From Gammaproteobacteria bacterium (GTDB lineage: Bacteria; Pseudomonadota; Gammaproteobacteria; Chromatiales; Chromatiaceae): a stretch of DNA of 64,000 nt. Positions 27,456-37,112 of this stretch are shown here, piece by piece; positions within the stretch are counted from its first letter, which is position 1; the number at the start of each line of letters is the position of its first letter. The position numbers and the translations under genes are program-made. Location of the stretch: positions 1 through 64,000 of the forward strand of contig JAABTK010000014.1 in assembly GCA_011389885.1 (NCBI GenBank). Reading direction: 5' to 3'. The notes beneath the pieces were generated by a model. It was not told the DNA's origin. It saw nothing but the letters and a program-made list of their open reading frames with translations, and did not search any database.

Positions 27456-28064
27456 TCATTGCGCCAGCTCGGCCCGCAGCCGGCCGCTGCATGCGGGGCA
27501 AATGCCGTGGGTGATGGTCGGTGCGGCGGGGGCCTCGAACAGACCCAGACGCACCACGGCCTCTTCCGGCTCCAGCCAGGTTCGGCCTCGCTCACAGGCC
27601 ACCTGCTTGCACCAGCCGCAGACCTTGATTAGGTCATCGGTCGCGGTGTCGCCGCATCCAACAAAGGCCGCGGCGCGCAGGGCTCCAGACGCAGCACCCG
27701 GGCCTTGAAACTGACCCTGCCGGCGTCCGGCGTCCGGCAGAAGGCCGATGCGCAGGGCCATGAAGCGCCGCAGATTGGGCGAATCACAACGAAACGGCAG
27801 CGTGATCGGGGCCGCGCCGCCACGCTCCTTTTGCACCAAGATCTGATAAAAATAGCGGGTCTCGGCGTCGTGAATGAAGTCCCGAAAAATGCGCTTTAGA
27901 AAGGCCTCGGCGGGCCGGGCATGGTCGTTTTCAGCCCCAAAGTCCAACCAATCCGCGCCCACCGAAACGCTCCGGTCCTGCGCATCAATGCAGTGGCGGA
28001 AACAGCGATCATCCGCGGGCCGGGACGCCGACGGGAGCCCGTGCGGCGTCGCGCCTTGGCTCAG
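27456..28064 (-). CDS. Uncharacterised protein with Cys-rich C-terminus; start uncertain
   Basis: About 202 aa if the CTG at 28064 is the start. Residues following DDRCFRHCIDAQDRSVSVG look like a PAS-type sensor: EAFLKRIFRDFIHDAETRYFYQ and PFRCDSPNLRRFMALRI. The end KVCGWCKQV ... THGICPACSGRL has two Cys pairs, a possible zinc or iron-sulfur site. This layout is seen in uncharacterised signalling proteins. A CTG start that overlaps the upstream gene's TGA (CTGA) is the only in-frame start near the natural beginning, and longer readings run into the shadow of that gene. A frameshift or an upstream start remains possible. Confidence 0.55.
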   Translation of the reverse strand: MSQGATPHGLPSASRPADDRCFRHCIDAQDRSVSVGADWLDFGAENDHARPAEAFLKRIFRDFIHDAETRYFYQILVQKERGGAAPITLPFRCDSPNLRRFMALRIGLLPDAGRRQGQFQGPGAASGALRAAAFVGCGDTATDDLIKVCGWCKQVACERGRTWLEPEEAVVRLGLFEAPAAPTITHGICPACSGRLRAELAQ

Positions 28065-28312
28065 CGGATGTCCGATGGATAGGTGGCCGCCCGTTTTCGG
28101 CGCAGCAGCGCCAGCATTGCGAAGGCGTCCAGGATGACCCCCGCCCCGATCAACCAAATCCAGTTGGCCTTCAGAAAGGCCGCCAACTCGGCGGAAACGG
28201 GGACCACCGCATCGCTGGCGGCAAAACCGACGATGCCGGCCGCGAACAGAAGGCCGGCGGCGAGCATGCCGAACAGGATGCCCGGGCTGAACGGGGAAGG
28301 GGTGGCGCTCAT
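28061..28312 (-). CDS. Small two-span membrane protein
   Basis: 83 aa from the ATG at 28312, with GAGGA seven bases before it. Two hydrophobic segments are visible, ILFGMLAAGLLFAAGIVG and WIWLIGAGVILDAFAMLAL, followed by a basic RRKR stop. The family is not recognised. The stop overlaps the likely CTG start of the next gene, so the two are probably co-translated. A sensor/membrane pairing is a reasonable guess. Confidence 0.7.
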   Translation of the reverse strand: MSATPSPFSPGILFGMLAAGLLFAAGIVGFAASDAVVPVSAELAAFLKANWIWLIGAGVILDAFAMLALLRRKRAATYPSDIR

Positions 28313-28467
28313 GGGTGTTCCTCGGAGAAATGAAAGGTTTGCTGAATAATGCACCCGCAATCGGCGCTATGCAATCGGGAAAAACCCGCTTTCGGGATCG
28401 ACGAATCCGCCAAAACACACTAGCATCCCGTGTTCCCTGAAAAATCATCGCTCGCTAATCCATCACC

Positions 28468-29505
28468 TTGAAAAAATCCGACTTCCGCTACCCGCTCCCC
28501 GAGGCGCTGATCGCCCAATATCCCCTCAAACAGCGCTCCGCGAGCCGTTTGCTGCACCTCGACGGGGCCGGTGCGGTGACCGACCGAATGTTTCGCGACC
28601 TGCCGGCGCTGCTGCACGCGGGCGACCTGCTGGTGTTTAACGACACCAAGGTCATCCCCGCTCGGCTGCTGGGGGAAAAAGAGACCGGCGGCCGGGTGGA
28701 GGTGTTGATCGAACGCCCCACCGGACCCCAAACCGCGCTGGCCCATCTGCGGGCCGGCAAGACCCCCAAACCGGGCAGCCGATTGCTGTTCAAGCAGGGG
28801 CGCAGTCTGCGCGTGATTGCCCGCGACGGGCCGCTGTTCGTGCTGGAGAGCCCCGAAGGCCCGCTGATGGAACTCCTCCAGCATCAGGGCCATATACCCT
28901 TGCCGCCCTATATCCAGCGGCCGGACGAACAGGCCGATGGCGAGCGCTACCAAACCGTGTTCGCCGCGCGCCCGGGCGCGGTGGCCGCGCCTACCGCCGG
29001 GCTGCATTTCGATCACGAGATCCTGGACCGCCTGGCGCAACAGGGCGTGGACAGCGCCCGCGTGACCCTGCATGTCGGCGCCGGCACCTTTCAACCGGTG
29101 CGCGAGGACGACCTCGAACGCCACCGCATGCACGCCGAATGGGCGGAGGTGGGCGCGGGCGTTGTGCAGCAGGTGCGCCGCACCCGCGAGCGCGGCGGCC
29201 GGGTAGTGGCGGTGGGCACCACCAGTGTGCGCAGCCTCGAAAGCGCCGCCGCGGGCGGCGAAATCGCCCCGTTTCAGGGCGACACCCGCTTATTCATCCG
29301 CCCCGGCTACCGTTTTCAGGTGGCGGACGCGCTGGTGACCAACTTCCATTTGCCCGAATCCACCCTGCTAATGCTGGTCTCCGCCTTTTCCGGCTACGCA
29401 CCGATCATGCAGGCCTATCGCCACGCGGTGGAGCAGCGCTACCGCTTCTTCAGCTATGGCGACGCGATGTTTCTGGAACATCGCGACGGCGTCGCCGCCT
29501 GGTGA
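28468..29505 (+). CDS. queA: S-adenosylmethionine:tRNA ribosyltransferase-isomerase
   Basis: 345 aa, TTG start. [37 protein letters not shown] and [17 protein letters not shown]-like text ([10 protein letters not shown] is present) are diagnostic. It adds the cyclopentenediol ring to preQ1-tRNA to form epoxyqueuosine. The gene is followed by tgt, the usual pair. The TTG has no clear ribosome site, but alignment of the first residues to the family supports it. Confidence 0.95.
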   Translation: MKKSDFRYPLPEALIAQYPLKQRSASRLLHLDGAGAVTDRMFRDLPALLHAGDLLVFNDTKVIPARLLGEKETGGRVEVLIERPTGPQTALAHLRAGKTPKPGSRLLFKQGRSLRVIARDGPLFVLESPEGPLMELLQHQGHIPLPPYIQRPDEQADGERYQTVFAARPGAVAAPTAGLHFDHEILDRLAQQGVDSARVTLHVGAGTFQPVREDDLERHRMHAEWAEVGAGVVQQVRRTRERGGRVVAVGTTSVRSLESAAAGGEIAPFQGDTRLFIRPGYRFQVADALVTNFHLPESTLLMLVSAFSGYAPIMQAYRHAVEQRYRFFSYGDAMFLEHRDGVAAW

Positions 29506-29515
29506 GCGGGCAAAA

Positions 29516-29541
29516 AAGCGCGGTGGGGGCGCCGCGCTGAA
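29516..29541 (+). terminator. GC hairpin between queA and tgt
   Basis: AGCGCGG / CCGCGCT with a G-rich loop lies just after the queA stop codon. No long T-run follows, so it may be a weak terminator or a stability element. tgt may have a separate promoter in 29560-29650. Confidence 0.35.
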
Positions 29542-29649
29542 TATCAACAAAAGGAGGATGAGGAAATAGACGGATGCACAGCAGGTGAATCAGAAGGTTT
29601 GCATTCTTTAATATGGTCATGCCCCTGTCAACATCGGTATAAGCCCTAA

Positions 29650-30768
<1,119 letters not shown>

Positions 30769-30973
30769 CCCAAGCAATCGAAACCCGCCCTGCGCCTTTC
30801 CGCCTACCCTGGGTTCCGAGGGCGCCTAAGATCGTTTGTCGCCGCTACTTGAGCGCGGCTATACGAGGGCGCGTGTGGCGGACGCACTGCAACAGGACAG
30901 CAGGTCGTCCCCTGTCCCTGAAGGGTGGTAAGATCAAAACAGCTGCCTTCAGCCACCGAGACAGAGACCCGAG

Positions 30974-31570
30974 ATGAACGCCCTAGCCGATTATATGAGC
31001 ACCGAGTCCTCCGCCGCCCAGCCTCATCTACACCCCATTTCGGCTAGGGACTACCATCGCATGGGAGAGGCCGGCATCCTAGACCGGGCACAGCGAACCG
31101 AACTCATCGAAGGCAGGATTATTGAAATGACCCCCATCGGCAGCCGACATGCGGACAGAGTGAACCGTATTGCCCGCCATTTCGCCAAGATACTGCCCGA
31201 TGAGGTTGTTATCAGCATTCAAAACCCCGTTCGCCTGGACGACCACAGCGAACCCGAACCCGACATCGCGTTGCTGCGACCGCGCGAAAAACCCTACAGC
31301 GAGGCCCATCCGGGGCCGCAAGACGTATTGCTCATCATCGAAGTGGCGGACTCCTCCTTGGCCTACGACCGAGATGTGAAAACCGCCCTCTATGCCCGCC
31401 ACGGCATCCCCGAATACTGGCTGCTGGATCTCGCGCAAAACCGCCTGGATATCTTTCGCCAACCGAATGAGGGAGAATACCGCCTGCGCCTCCGCCCGCG
31501 CCGGGGCGAAACCATAGTCCTTTCGGCCCTGAGTCAAATGGGTTTGGAGCTTGATCGAATTCTTGCGTAA
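30974..31570 (+). CDS. Uma2-family protein (restriction-endonuclease-like fold)
   Basis: 198 aa. The DUF820/Uma2 pattern is clear: ELIEGRIIEMTPIGSRHA, EPDIALLRPREKPY, LLIIEVADSSLAYDRDVKTALYARHGIPEYWLLD. The PD-(D/E)xK core is E..D.EV(x)K-like (EPDIALLR, IIEVADSS, K). These genes are often in multiple copies and their targets are unknown. A second copy (33510) is in this window. Both sit in the accessory region. Confidence 0.9.
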   Translation: MNALADYMSTESSAAQPHLHPISARDYHRMGEAGILDRAQRTELIEGRIIEMTPIGSRHADRVNRIARHFAKILPDEVVISIQNPVRLDDHSEPEPDIALLRPREKPYSEAHPGPQDVLLIIEVADSSLAYDRDVKTALYARHGIPEYWLLDLAQNRLDIFRQPNEGEYRLRLRPRRGETIVLSALSQMGLELDRILA

Positions 31571-31639
31571 ACGGTAGTGCCAGCCTCGGGAATGCTGCAG
31601 CAAGGTAGACACAAGGTAGAGGACACCCACGGAAGGTAG

Positions 31640-31857
31640 AAAACACCCACCGCGGGTGCGTTAGGCGCGCCAACCACGAAACTCGAATTTAACCCCCGCA
31701 TTGCCGCGCGCCGTAACGCACCATCCCCGGCTAAGCGCTGAGGCTTTAATGAAATAATGCGAAAGATCGCCAACGAGGCGCCAAGGACGCCAAAGCGAAA
31801 TAAGGCCACGAGAACCCGCGAAGCAAAAATTCGTGTCTATTCGTGTCCATTCGTGGT
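31640..31857 (-). repeat. Dispersed repeat family B, copy 2
   Basis: Reverse complement of the 24199-24366 sequence with longer extent, ending in the widely seen TTCGTGTCCATTCGTGGTTC text on the plus strand. Gaps and substitutions show divergence between copies. Confidence 0.85.
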
Positions 31858-31897
31858 TCCTCTCCCTGGCAACGCCTCAGGGCGGGCAGCGGCAGTG

Positions 31898-31933
31898 GCA
31901 TAGGATGTGCCGAGGAACGAGGCGCATCGCTTC
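31898..31933. repeat. GATGCGC hairpin family D
   Basis: ATAGGATGTGCC / GGCGCATC-type stem with the loop GAGGAACGA. Relatives lie at about 34101-34133, 55948-55982 (complement) and 7744-7776 (complement). Confidence 0.7.
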
Positions 31934-31975
31934 AACGAAGCATGATGCGCCTCCTGCGTCGGCATATCCTTCGGG

Positions 31976-32746
31976 TTATGCGGCGTTTGCGAAGCGCTCC
32001 AGCCAACGCTCATGCCTCGAAAAACGCAGCACCTCACAGGAGTGGGCCAGCAGGGTGATGGCGTTTCCCGCCTCCTCGAGGTCCAGGGCGTCGTCATCGA
32101 CGATCGCGACCCGGGTTCGGTTGTCCGCGCCCAGGGCCTTGAGGTCGGACATCTTGCCGTGGGCCTTGTAGACATCGCTCCAGTTCATTCTTCCGCTTTC
32201 ATGGTTGGCGGAGATGGGCTGCAGAAAGGTCATGCCAAACGCCATCTCCACGCCGAAAGGGAACTCCATTTGGTGGCCGGATGCGCCATAGGCGCTAATG
32301 CGACGCCGCCAGCGCTCGCCCGCTACCGGTGAGATCGCCTGCTCTACTTGCGCGGCAAAGGTGTCTTGCCGCACCTTGGGTCGCCAGGCCGTGGCGCAAT
32401 CGGCCAAGGTGATGGCGGCGGAGAAGAAGCGGGAGATGCCAGACGCTACACCGGCGTTATCGGTGTGGATCGAAAGCACCCCGTTCTCATCCAGTTGCAT
32501 ACCATTATCTAGCGTCCGCTGGATGGTGCGAATTCGTTTTTGGCTCAATTCAGCGCCGAGAGACTCTGCGTGCATCAAGGTTTCGCCGTAATCGGAGGTT
32601 CGCCAGCCGCCGCCGGTGTTTTCCACATAACAGCCCGCATGCAGGCCGTCATCGGCGAGGAAAAGGGGTGAAATCACGCGCACGGCGCCGTCACCCCTCG
32701 GGAGGCAGGAGAAACCCAGGCTCTCAATCAGTGATGAACAGTTCAT
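31976..32746 (-). CDS. DUF1828/DUF1829 protein
   Basis: 256 aa. The N-terminal half (LFLADDGLHAGCYVENTGGGWRTSDYGETLMHAESLG) matches DUF1828, with NGVLSIHTDNAGVASGISRFFSA following. The C-terminal half (FPFGVEMAFGMTFLQPIS to ERFANAA) fits DUF1829. Such proteins are found in mobile or defence-associated regions of bacteria, and the function is unknown. It is on the minus strand, 132 bases downstream of a second uncharacterised gene. Confidence 0.75.
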   Translation of the reverse strand: MNCSSLIESLGFSCLPRGDGAVRVISPLFLADDGLHAGCYVENTGGGWRTSDYGETLMHAESLGAELSQKRIRTIQRTLDNGMQLDENGVLSIHTDNAGVASGISRFFSAAITLADCATAWRPKVRQDTFAAQVEQAISPVAGERWRRRISAYGASGHQMEFPFGVEMAFGMTFLQPISANHESGRMNWSDVYKAHGKMSDLKALGADNRTRVAIVDDDALDLEEAGNAITLLAHSCEVLRFSRHERWLERFANAA

Positions 32747-32827
32747 GACAGCAGATCCTGTTGCGAAGGTTCGGGAACGGCGAAGCCCCCCGGCACTTCG
32801 ACCGAGGCCCTTTCACAGAATAGACCA

Positions 32828-32858
32828 AAAAGCCCCCGACAGGATTCCGGGGCCGGTT
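32828..32858 (-). terminator. Terminator after the 32878 gene
   Basis: On the minus strand GCCCCGG / TCGGGGGC forms the stem and five T residues follow. It lies between two minus-strand genes, so the DUF1828 gene would need its own promoter or read-through. Confidence 0.7.
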
Positions 32859-32877
32859 TTACCGGCTCCGCGTCGCC

Positions 32878-33261
32878 TTAGCCATCCTGACTCCAGGTGT
32901 GTTCGTGGACATTGGGCGGATCAAGGCGGCGGGTGTGCAGCGGGCGTCCGGCTCCCGTGGTATTGGTGTGCGGCAGGTCCGGTTCGTAATCCAGCGCGTA
33001 AATGCGGTGCTCGAACAGGAAGATGCCGCAATTCCACTTTGGCAATACCGGGCCGAGGTTGCCCCGCCATTGGGCGATCAAGATCAGGCCAAGCGCTTCG
33101 TCATCTTCGTGCTCCAGCGCCGTTCGCCATGTTTGCCAAGGCGTGGCGTTACGTCCCCGGTTCTTGTCGATCCAGTTCATGCGCCGCACGGCCAGCTTGG
33201 GGCGTTCGAGGATGGCCTTCACCTCTACAACGGATGGCTTTGGCGACGGTTTTACCTGCAC
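32878..33261 (-). CDS. Hypothetical protein in accessory island
   Basis: 127 aa, GTG start likely. The sequence opens basic (MQVKPSPKPSVVEVKAILERPKLAVRRMNWIDKNR), then WQTWRTALEHEDDEALGLILIAQWRGNLGPVLPKW and a His/Pro-rich end. No known domain was recognised. It is followed by its own terminator and then a DUF1828 protein, which suggests a toxin-antitoxin or defence context, but nothing in the sequence proves it. Confidence 0.55.
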   Translation of the reverse strand: MQVKPSPKPSVVEVKAILERPKLAVRRMNWIDKNRGRNATPWQTWRTALEHEDDEALGLILIAQWRGNLGPVLPKWNCGIFLFEHRIYALDYEPDLPHTNTTGAGRPLHTRRLDPPNVHEHTWSQDG

Positions 33262-33448
33262 GCTGGCCCCTGCTGTTATGTCTGGCGATCAATCCTTTAG
33301 GCGGTTGCTGCGGTCTATTGTTCCAGGCCCCGCCGCGCAACACGCGCCGTTACCCGGGCGGCCCTTGTTGCGCGCTTGGCGTTAACGCGGGGGAGTATAG
33401 CAGGCTTGAGGTGCGTCGAGGAACGGGGGGCGTCACTTCACCGTCTCA

Positions 33449-33474
33449 CCCGTTATAATGACCATCGAGTTCCG
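33449..33474 (+). promoter_or_regulatory. Promoter-like leader with exact TATAAT, repeated at 34127
   Basis: The -10 hexamer TATAAT at 33454-33459 is exact. No good -35 was found at 16-18 bases. The surrounding text CCGTTATAATGACCATCGAG matches 34127-34152 almost base for base. Confidence 0.5.
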
Positions 33475-33509
33475 TTGCAGCTTGACCATGCCGCGCTCAA
33501 CTATGGAAA

Positions 33510-34076
33510 ATGCCCATGCTACACGCCTATAAACCGTCGTTGTATGAACAGCTAGGCTCTCTGCCAGAGGGTTTGACAGGCGAGATTCTCAACGGCCAAC
33601 TGCACACCCAGCCGCGACCAACGGGGCCGCATGCCAGGGTGGAGAGCGAGTTGACCCATGACCTGGTGGGCAGTTATGGGCGTGGGCGGGGCGGTCCGGG
33701 TGGTTGGTGGATTCTGGTCGAGCCGGAGGTGCATTTCGTGACCGACCAGGAGGTCGCCGTGCCCGATCTGGCGGGTTGGCGCAAGGGGCGCATGCCGGCG
33801 ATTCCCGATGGGCATAGATTCGAGACCGTCCCGGACTGGGTCTGCGAAATCCTCTCACCTTCCACCGCCAGCAAGGACCGTGAGGTCAAGATGCCGATCT
33901 ATGCCCAGTATGGCGTCGCCTATGCCTGGCTCGTTGACCCAATGCGCCGGACCCTTGAGGCCTACGCGCTGGAGGATGGGGAATGGCATCTGCTAGGGGA
34001 GGCAGCCGGAGGGGACATCATCGCGATGGCCCCTTTTGAAGCCTTGAGGCTTGATTTGGGGAACCTGTGGGGGTGA
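33510..34076 (+). CDS. Uma2-family protein, second copy
   Basis: 188 aa. Family pattern: LTGEILNGQLHTQPRPTGPHARV, EVAVPDLAGWRKGRMP, DWVCEILSPSTASKDREVKMPIYAQYGVAYAWLVDP. Active-site acids and Lys of the PD-(D/E)xK fold (PDLAGWR, CEILSPS, K) are in place. It resembles the 30974 protein only over the core, so it is not a recent duplicate. Its upstream leader is shared with the toxin-antitoxin pair that follows. Confidence 0.9.
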   Translation: MPMLHAYKPSLYEQLGSLPEGLTGEILNGQLHTQPRPTGPHARVESELTHDLVGSYGRGRGGPGGWWILVEPEVHFVTDQEVAVPDLAGWRKGRMPAIPDGHRFETVPDWVCEILSPSTASKDREVKMPIYAQYGVAYAWLVDPMRRTLEAYALEDGEWHLLGEAAGGDIIAMAPFEALRLDLGNLWG

Positions 34077-34100
34077 GTTTCCTTGTTTTCAATAAAAGTC

Positions 34101-34133
34101 ATAGGATGCGCGGGAAACGAGGCGCATCCGTTA
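34101..34133. repeat. GGATGCGC/GCGCATCC hairpin, family D
   Basis: Eight-base arms GGATGCGC and GCGCATCC separated by GGGAAACGAG. It ends at the promoter-like leader of the toxin-antitoxin pair. Confidence 0.75.
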
Positions 34134-34152
34134 TACTGATCATTGAGTAGCG
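34127..34152 (+). promoter_or_regulatory. Promoter-like leader of the TA pair
   Basis: TATACT at 34132-34137 inside text that is nearly the same as 33449-33474. The antitoxin start codon follows 40 bases later, with GAGGAGA as ribosome site. Confidence 0.5.
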
Positions 34153-34175
34153 TTCCAGCGAACGAGGAGAGAGTG

Positions 34176-34355
34176 ATGCGAGCCGTAAAGCAAGAGGCAT
34201 TGGATGTGATCAACAGCCTGCCAGAGGATGCTGATCTGGACGAGATCATGTATTGCCTCTATGTGCTCGACAAGATTCGCAAGGGACAAGAGGCGAAAGA
34301 ACGGGGCGATACGATCTCCGATGAGGGTCTGCGGCACGAAATCGAAGCATGGTGA
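34176..34355 (+). CDS. Small antitoxin of a RelE/ParE-type pair
   Basis: 59 aa from the ATG at 34176, chosen because GAGGAGA lies just before it. An earlier in-frame start has no ribosome site. The pattern ALDVINSLPEDADLDEIMYCLYVLDKIRKGQEAKERGDTIS is the common antitoxin form in which an N-terminal helical domain is followed by an acidic, flexible end. The stop overlaps the toxin start by seven bases, which is the normal coupling. It would neutralise the toxin by direct binding and may regulate its own promoter. Confidence 0.88.
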   Translation: MRAVKQEALDVINSLPEDADLDEIMYCLYVLDKIRKGQEAKERGDTISDEGLRHEIEAW

Positions 34356-34642
34356 CCTGGACCAGGCCGGCGGTGAGTGATCTCCGCTTGATCCATGACT
34401 TTATCGCCCAGGATTCCGCCTTCTACGCCAAGAAGGTGGTGCAGGATATCCGCGACAAGGCGACTCGACTCGATGCCTTGCCAAACATCGGGCGAAAGGT
34501 GCCGGAGGTAGATGATCCGTGGATTCGAGAGGCGCCGATCTACTCGTATCGTCTGATTTACCAAACTGAAGATGGGAATATCTTCATTCTCTCGGTCATT
34601 CATAAACGGCGCGAAGTGTCGGGAGATGACAGCGTGCGCTAG
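34349..34642 (+). CDS. RelE/ParE-family toxin
   Basis: 97 aa. SDLRLIHDFIAQDSAFYAKKVVQDI, LDALPNIGRKVPEV and YSYRLIYQTEDGNIFILSVIHKRR show the RelE/ParE fold with the conserved Arg/Tyr of the last strand. Members either cut mRNA at the ribosome or poison gyrase. The sequence does not decide between them. Confidence 0.9.
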   Translation: MVTWTRPAVSDLRLIHDFIAQDSAFYAKKVVQDIRDKATRLDALPNIGRKVPEVDDPWIREAPIYSYRLIYQTEDGNIFILSVIHKRREVSGDDSVR

Positions 34643-34705
34643 TCGGTTGCGCCGAATTCGATGGGCATAAAGCTGCTTTCGCGGCGCGGGAGCGCCTGTG
34701 GATGC

Positions 34706-34729
34706 GTGACACCGCGGGAGCGGTGTCAC
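34706..34729. repeat. GTGACACCGC hairpin, second copy
   Basis: Identical arms to 1369-1392 and the same GGGA loop. The preceding GCGCGGGAGCGCC text is shared with the first copy, so this is one dispersed element. Confidence 0.85.
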
Positions 34730-34745
34730 GAGGATTACGTTTTGC

Positions 34746-35198
34746 TCAGGGCCGGGTCGGCGGGGGGAGGAAATACGCCGGCTGGGGGTCCAGGCCGAGG
34801 GCGGTTTTCAGCTTGTGTTGGAGGCCGTCGATGGCTTCAACGCGCCCGTCCTCGGCCAGCATGCCGGTGGCGCAGGTGAGGGGCCAGTGGTCTTCGGCGG
34901 CGGATTGGGTGCGGGCATGCAGGATGAAGGCGGCCAGCTCGAAGCTGCGGCCGTGCCAGTCGGTCATGGGGGTGAAGTGCATTTTATAGGGGCGGGCGAC
35001 GGGCGCCAGGGGCACCAGTTTTTGGCAAAGGCGTTCGCGCTCATGGGCCGGTATCTTGTTGACGCCGTTAAAAAAGCCGCCGTGTTGCAGGCTGTGGTCG
35101 AAGCGCTCGCGGTCCCGGTCGAGGCCGGCCTCGATCCAAATCACCGCGTCGCCGGCATCCAGCGGGAAGGCCGTGTGCAGGTTATGCGTCTTCTTCAT
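34746..35198 (-). CDS. Small Lon-protease-like domain protein
   Basis: 150 aa. The second half aligns in pattern with the Lon (S16) proteolytic domain. GRSFELAAFILHA has Ser85 where Lon has its catalytic Ser, and ATGMLAEDGRVEAIDGLQHKL resembles the Lon TGEI...GRVLPIGGLKEKL block with Lys129, though the exact catalytic Lys position reads Gln. There is no ATPase part. The first half is not recognised. The start codon overlaps the end of the upstream HTH gene by four bases (ATGA), so both are made together. It could be a protease-like effector or a Lon-derived binding domain. Confidence 0.6.
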   Translation of the reverse strand: MKKTHNLHTAFPLDAGDAVIWIEAGLDRDRERFDHSLQHGGFFNGVNKIPAHERERLCQKLVPLAPVARPYKMHFTPMTDWHGRSFELAAFILHARTQSAAEDHWPLTCATGMLAEDGRVEAIDGLQHKLKTALGLDPQPAYFLPPPTRP

Positions 35199-36015
35199 GG
35201 TCCGCGGTCTCCATTAGCTTCAGGCCCAGGCCGCTGAGTCAGGGGGGGGTGGGCGGCGAAGTCTCGGCGGCCCTGCCAGGGGAGGTAGTCGGCGCTGGTT
35301 TCCAGCCAAACCTGGCCGGCTTGGTCGATGATGCGCAGGGTCGCGTCCGATTGAAAGGGCGTGAGGGCGCGAAACTCCATGCGCCATTGGTCGCTGTGCT
35401 CCATGGGCTCCAGCTCCAGTTCGAGGCGCTGGCCCCGCTTGGCCTGGAACTGGACCGATTGGCGCTCGCCGTCGCCGGGTTGGCGGTCGCCTTGGGCGGC
35501 CCCTCGGATGTCGGTTTCCGCCAGGGTCTCCGAGCGGGCGCGTCGGCGCGCAGCAGCTTGAGGCGGTAGCGCAGGTTGAAATGCCGAATGCAGGCGCCCC
35601 GAATGCGGGTCGGGTCCGCGTGGGGCGGGAGGATTACGATTTCGCGCTGAAACGCATAGGGCCGGCGGTCGTGGCCCAGGGCGGTGAGCATGGGGGTGAG
35701 CCATTCCTTGTCCGGCAGCAGCATGCGGGCGCGTCGCCAGGGTTCTGGTGACAGCTCGGCCAAATGGCGGTCGCCGTCGCCCAGCGCGGGCCGGCGCGCT
35801 TCGATTAGGCGGGAGAGCGTGCAAAGGGCTTGCAGGTTGGCCGAATTGTTTTTTCGCAGGTGGTCGTAGATGACGATCAGCCGTTCAAGCGTGAAGGAGG
35901 TTCCGTTTCGTGCGCCCTTAATGAGGTTTTGGCGGCTGCAATCGGCGAGTGCGGCCAGAGAGGTGACGTGAATCCCCGAGCCTGTGAGCCTTTCCAGCAG
36001 TCCTTGGTCGTTCAT
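35195..36015 (-). pseudogene. HTH-type protein, interrupted by one frameshift
   Basis: From the ATG at 36015 (GGAGG six bases upstream), a frame encodes a helix-turn-helix-like start (LLERLTGSGIHVTSLAALADCSRQNLIKGARNG) and an Arg-rich middle. Near 35537-35545 the sensible reading moves to another frame: SETLAETDIRG, then QSVQFQAKRGQRLELELEPME and ATLRIIDQAGQVWLETSADYLPW. The second frame ends at 35195, overlapping the next gene's start by four bases, so it is the true C-terminus. The break may be a real mutation, a sequencing error in a GC-rich run, or programmed. Function: DNA-binding regulator of the adjacent gene is a fair guess. Confidence 0.65.
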
Positions 36016-36119
36016 TTTTTCCTCCGGCGGGTGTCCTGATCGGTTGTGCAGAAGCTTAACGAACGGGATTTGACGGAGCAAGCGGTGGTAACAGGGCGTG
36101 ACAACCTTGGTTGTCAGCG

Positions 36120-36215
36120 CGGACGCGAATGGCCCCGGGTAGAGCCGCGCCGAAGTATTGAAAACAACCCGCCCCAGGCGCTTTCGGAACGCAGAGCGGG
36201 CGGAGGTGGTTTTGG
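36120..36215 (-). repeat. End fragment of the MITE-like element A
   Basis: AAGTATTGAAAACAACCC and CTTTCGGAACGCAGAGCGG match the right-end terminus of the elements at 9826-10298 and 54731-55108. Only the end is left, so it is a solo relic between an HTH gene and riboflavin synthase. Confidence 0.6.
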
Positions 36216-36407
36216 TTGAAATCCGGACAGATGCATTCCAGACCCGCAAAAATACAGCGAAGCCGCAAGCGGTTTGCGCGCGCCACTCAGTGGCCGGGGG
36301 GAGGGTGTCCTTTGTTCAGTGAACGGGGATGAGTCGCTCATCATCAACCAATCGCCAACGGCCACCCAGGTTTTAACCAAACATCCCGCCCCGCGCCCGC
36401 TGCGTCG

Positions 36408-37019
36408 CTATTTCACCCGCTCGGCCAGCACCCGCTCTACGGTATCGACGATGGCCTGGGTTTGGGGATCGATTTCGATGTTCACCCGGTCGCCGGGTTG
36501 GCGCTCGCCGATGGTGGTGCGGGCGAGGGTTTCGGGGATGAGGTTGACGTCGAAGCGGGGGCCGTGGGTTTCGCCGATGGTGAGGCTGATGCCGTCTACG
36601 CCGATGTAGCCCTTGGGGAATAGGTAGCGGGCCAGGTGCGGGGGCAGTTCGAATGCCAGGCGGCGGTTGTTGGGGCTTGCGATGACTTCGATCACCTCGG
36701 CGGTGCAGAGGATATGGCCGGACATCGAATGGCCGCCGATTTCGTCGCCGAAGCGGGCGGCCCGTTCTACGTTCACCCGGTCGCCGGTCCGGAGTGCGCC
36801 GAGGTTGGTCACGCGCAGGGTTTCGCGCATTAGGTCGAAGCCGACCCGGTCGCCATCGACCGCGGTGACCGTGAGGCAGCAGCCGTTGTGGGCCACTGAG
36901 GCCCCGGGCTTCAGGCCCTCGGCGAGGCCGTCGGGCAGGCGCACGCTGTGGGTGCGAAACGCCTCCTTGTCGATGATTTCCACCACTTCCGCCGTGCCTT
37001 GAACGATGCCGGTGAACAT
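36408..37019 (-). CDS. ribE: Riboflavin synthase, alpha subunit
   Basis: 203 aa from the ATG at 37019, with AGGGGG just upstream. Two homologous lumazine-binding halves: [15 protein letters not shown] with [11 protein letters not shown], and [14 protein letters not shown] with [14 protein letters not shown]. It joins two molecules of 6,7-dimethyl-8-ribityllumazine to form riboflavin. The gene is alone here. A longer upstream start is not needed because the second start has the ribosome site. Confidence 0.95.
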   Translation of the reverse strand: MFTGIVQGTAEVVEIIDKEAFRTHSVRLPDGLAEGLKPGASVAHNGCCLTVTAVDGDRVGFDLMRETLRVTNLGALRTGDRVNVERAARFGDEIGGHSMSGHILCTAEVIEVIASPNNRRLAFELPPHLARYLFPKGYIGVDGISLTIGETHGPRFDVNLIPETLARTTIGERQPGDRVNIEIDPQTQAIVDTVERVLAERVK

Positions 37020-37112
37020 GTCAACCCCCTGAAAAATTCGGTTCAAGGTCGGCATTGTAACCCTGTTCGGCCTGAAGTAGCCCCGCACGGCTGGTGCAGG
37101 TAGAATCCGGGC

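Larger units (their letters stand above)
31571..31975. other. Gap with repeat family B, inverted copy
   Basis: 405 bases with no gene. About 31640-31857 is repeat family B and about 31898-31933 a GATGCGC/GCGCATC hairpin. Confidence 0.75.
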
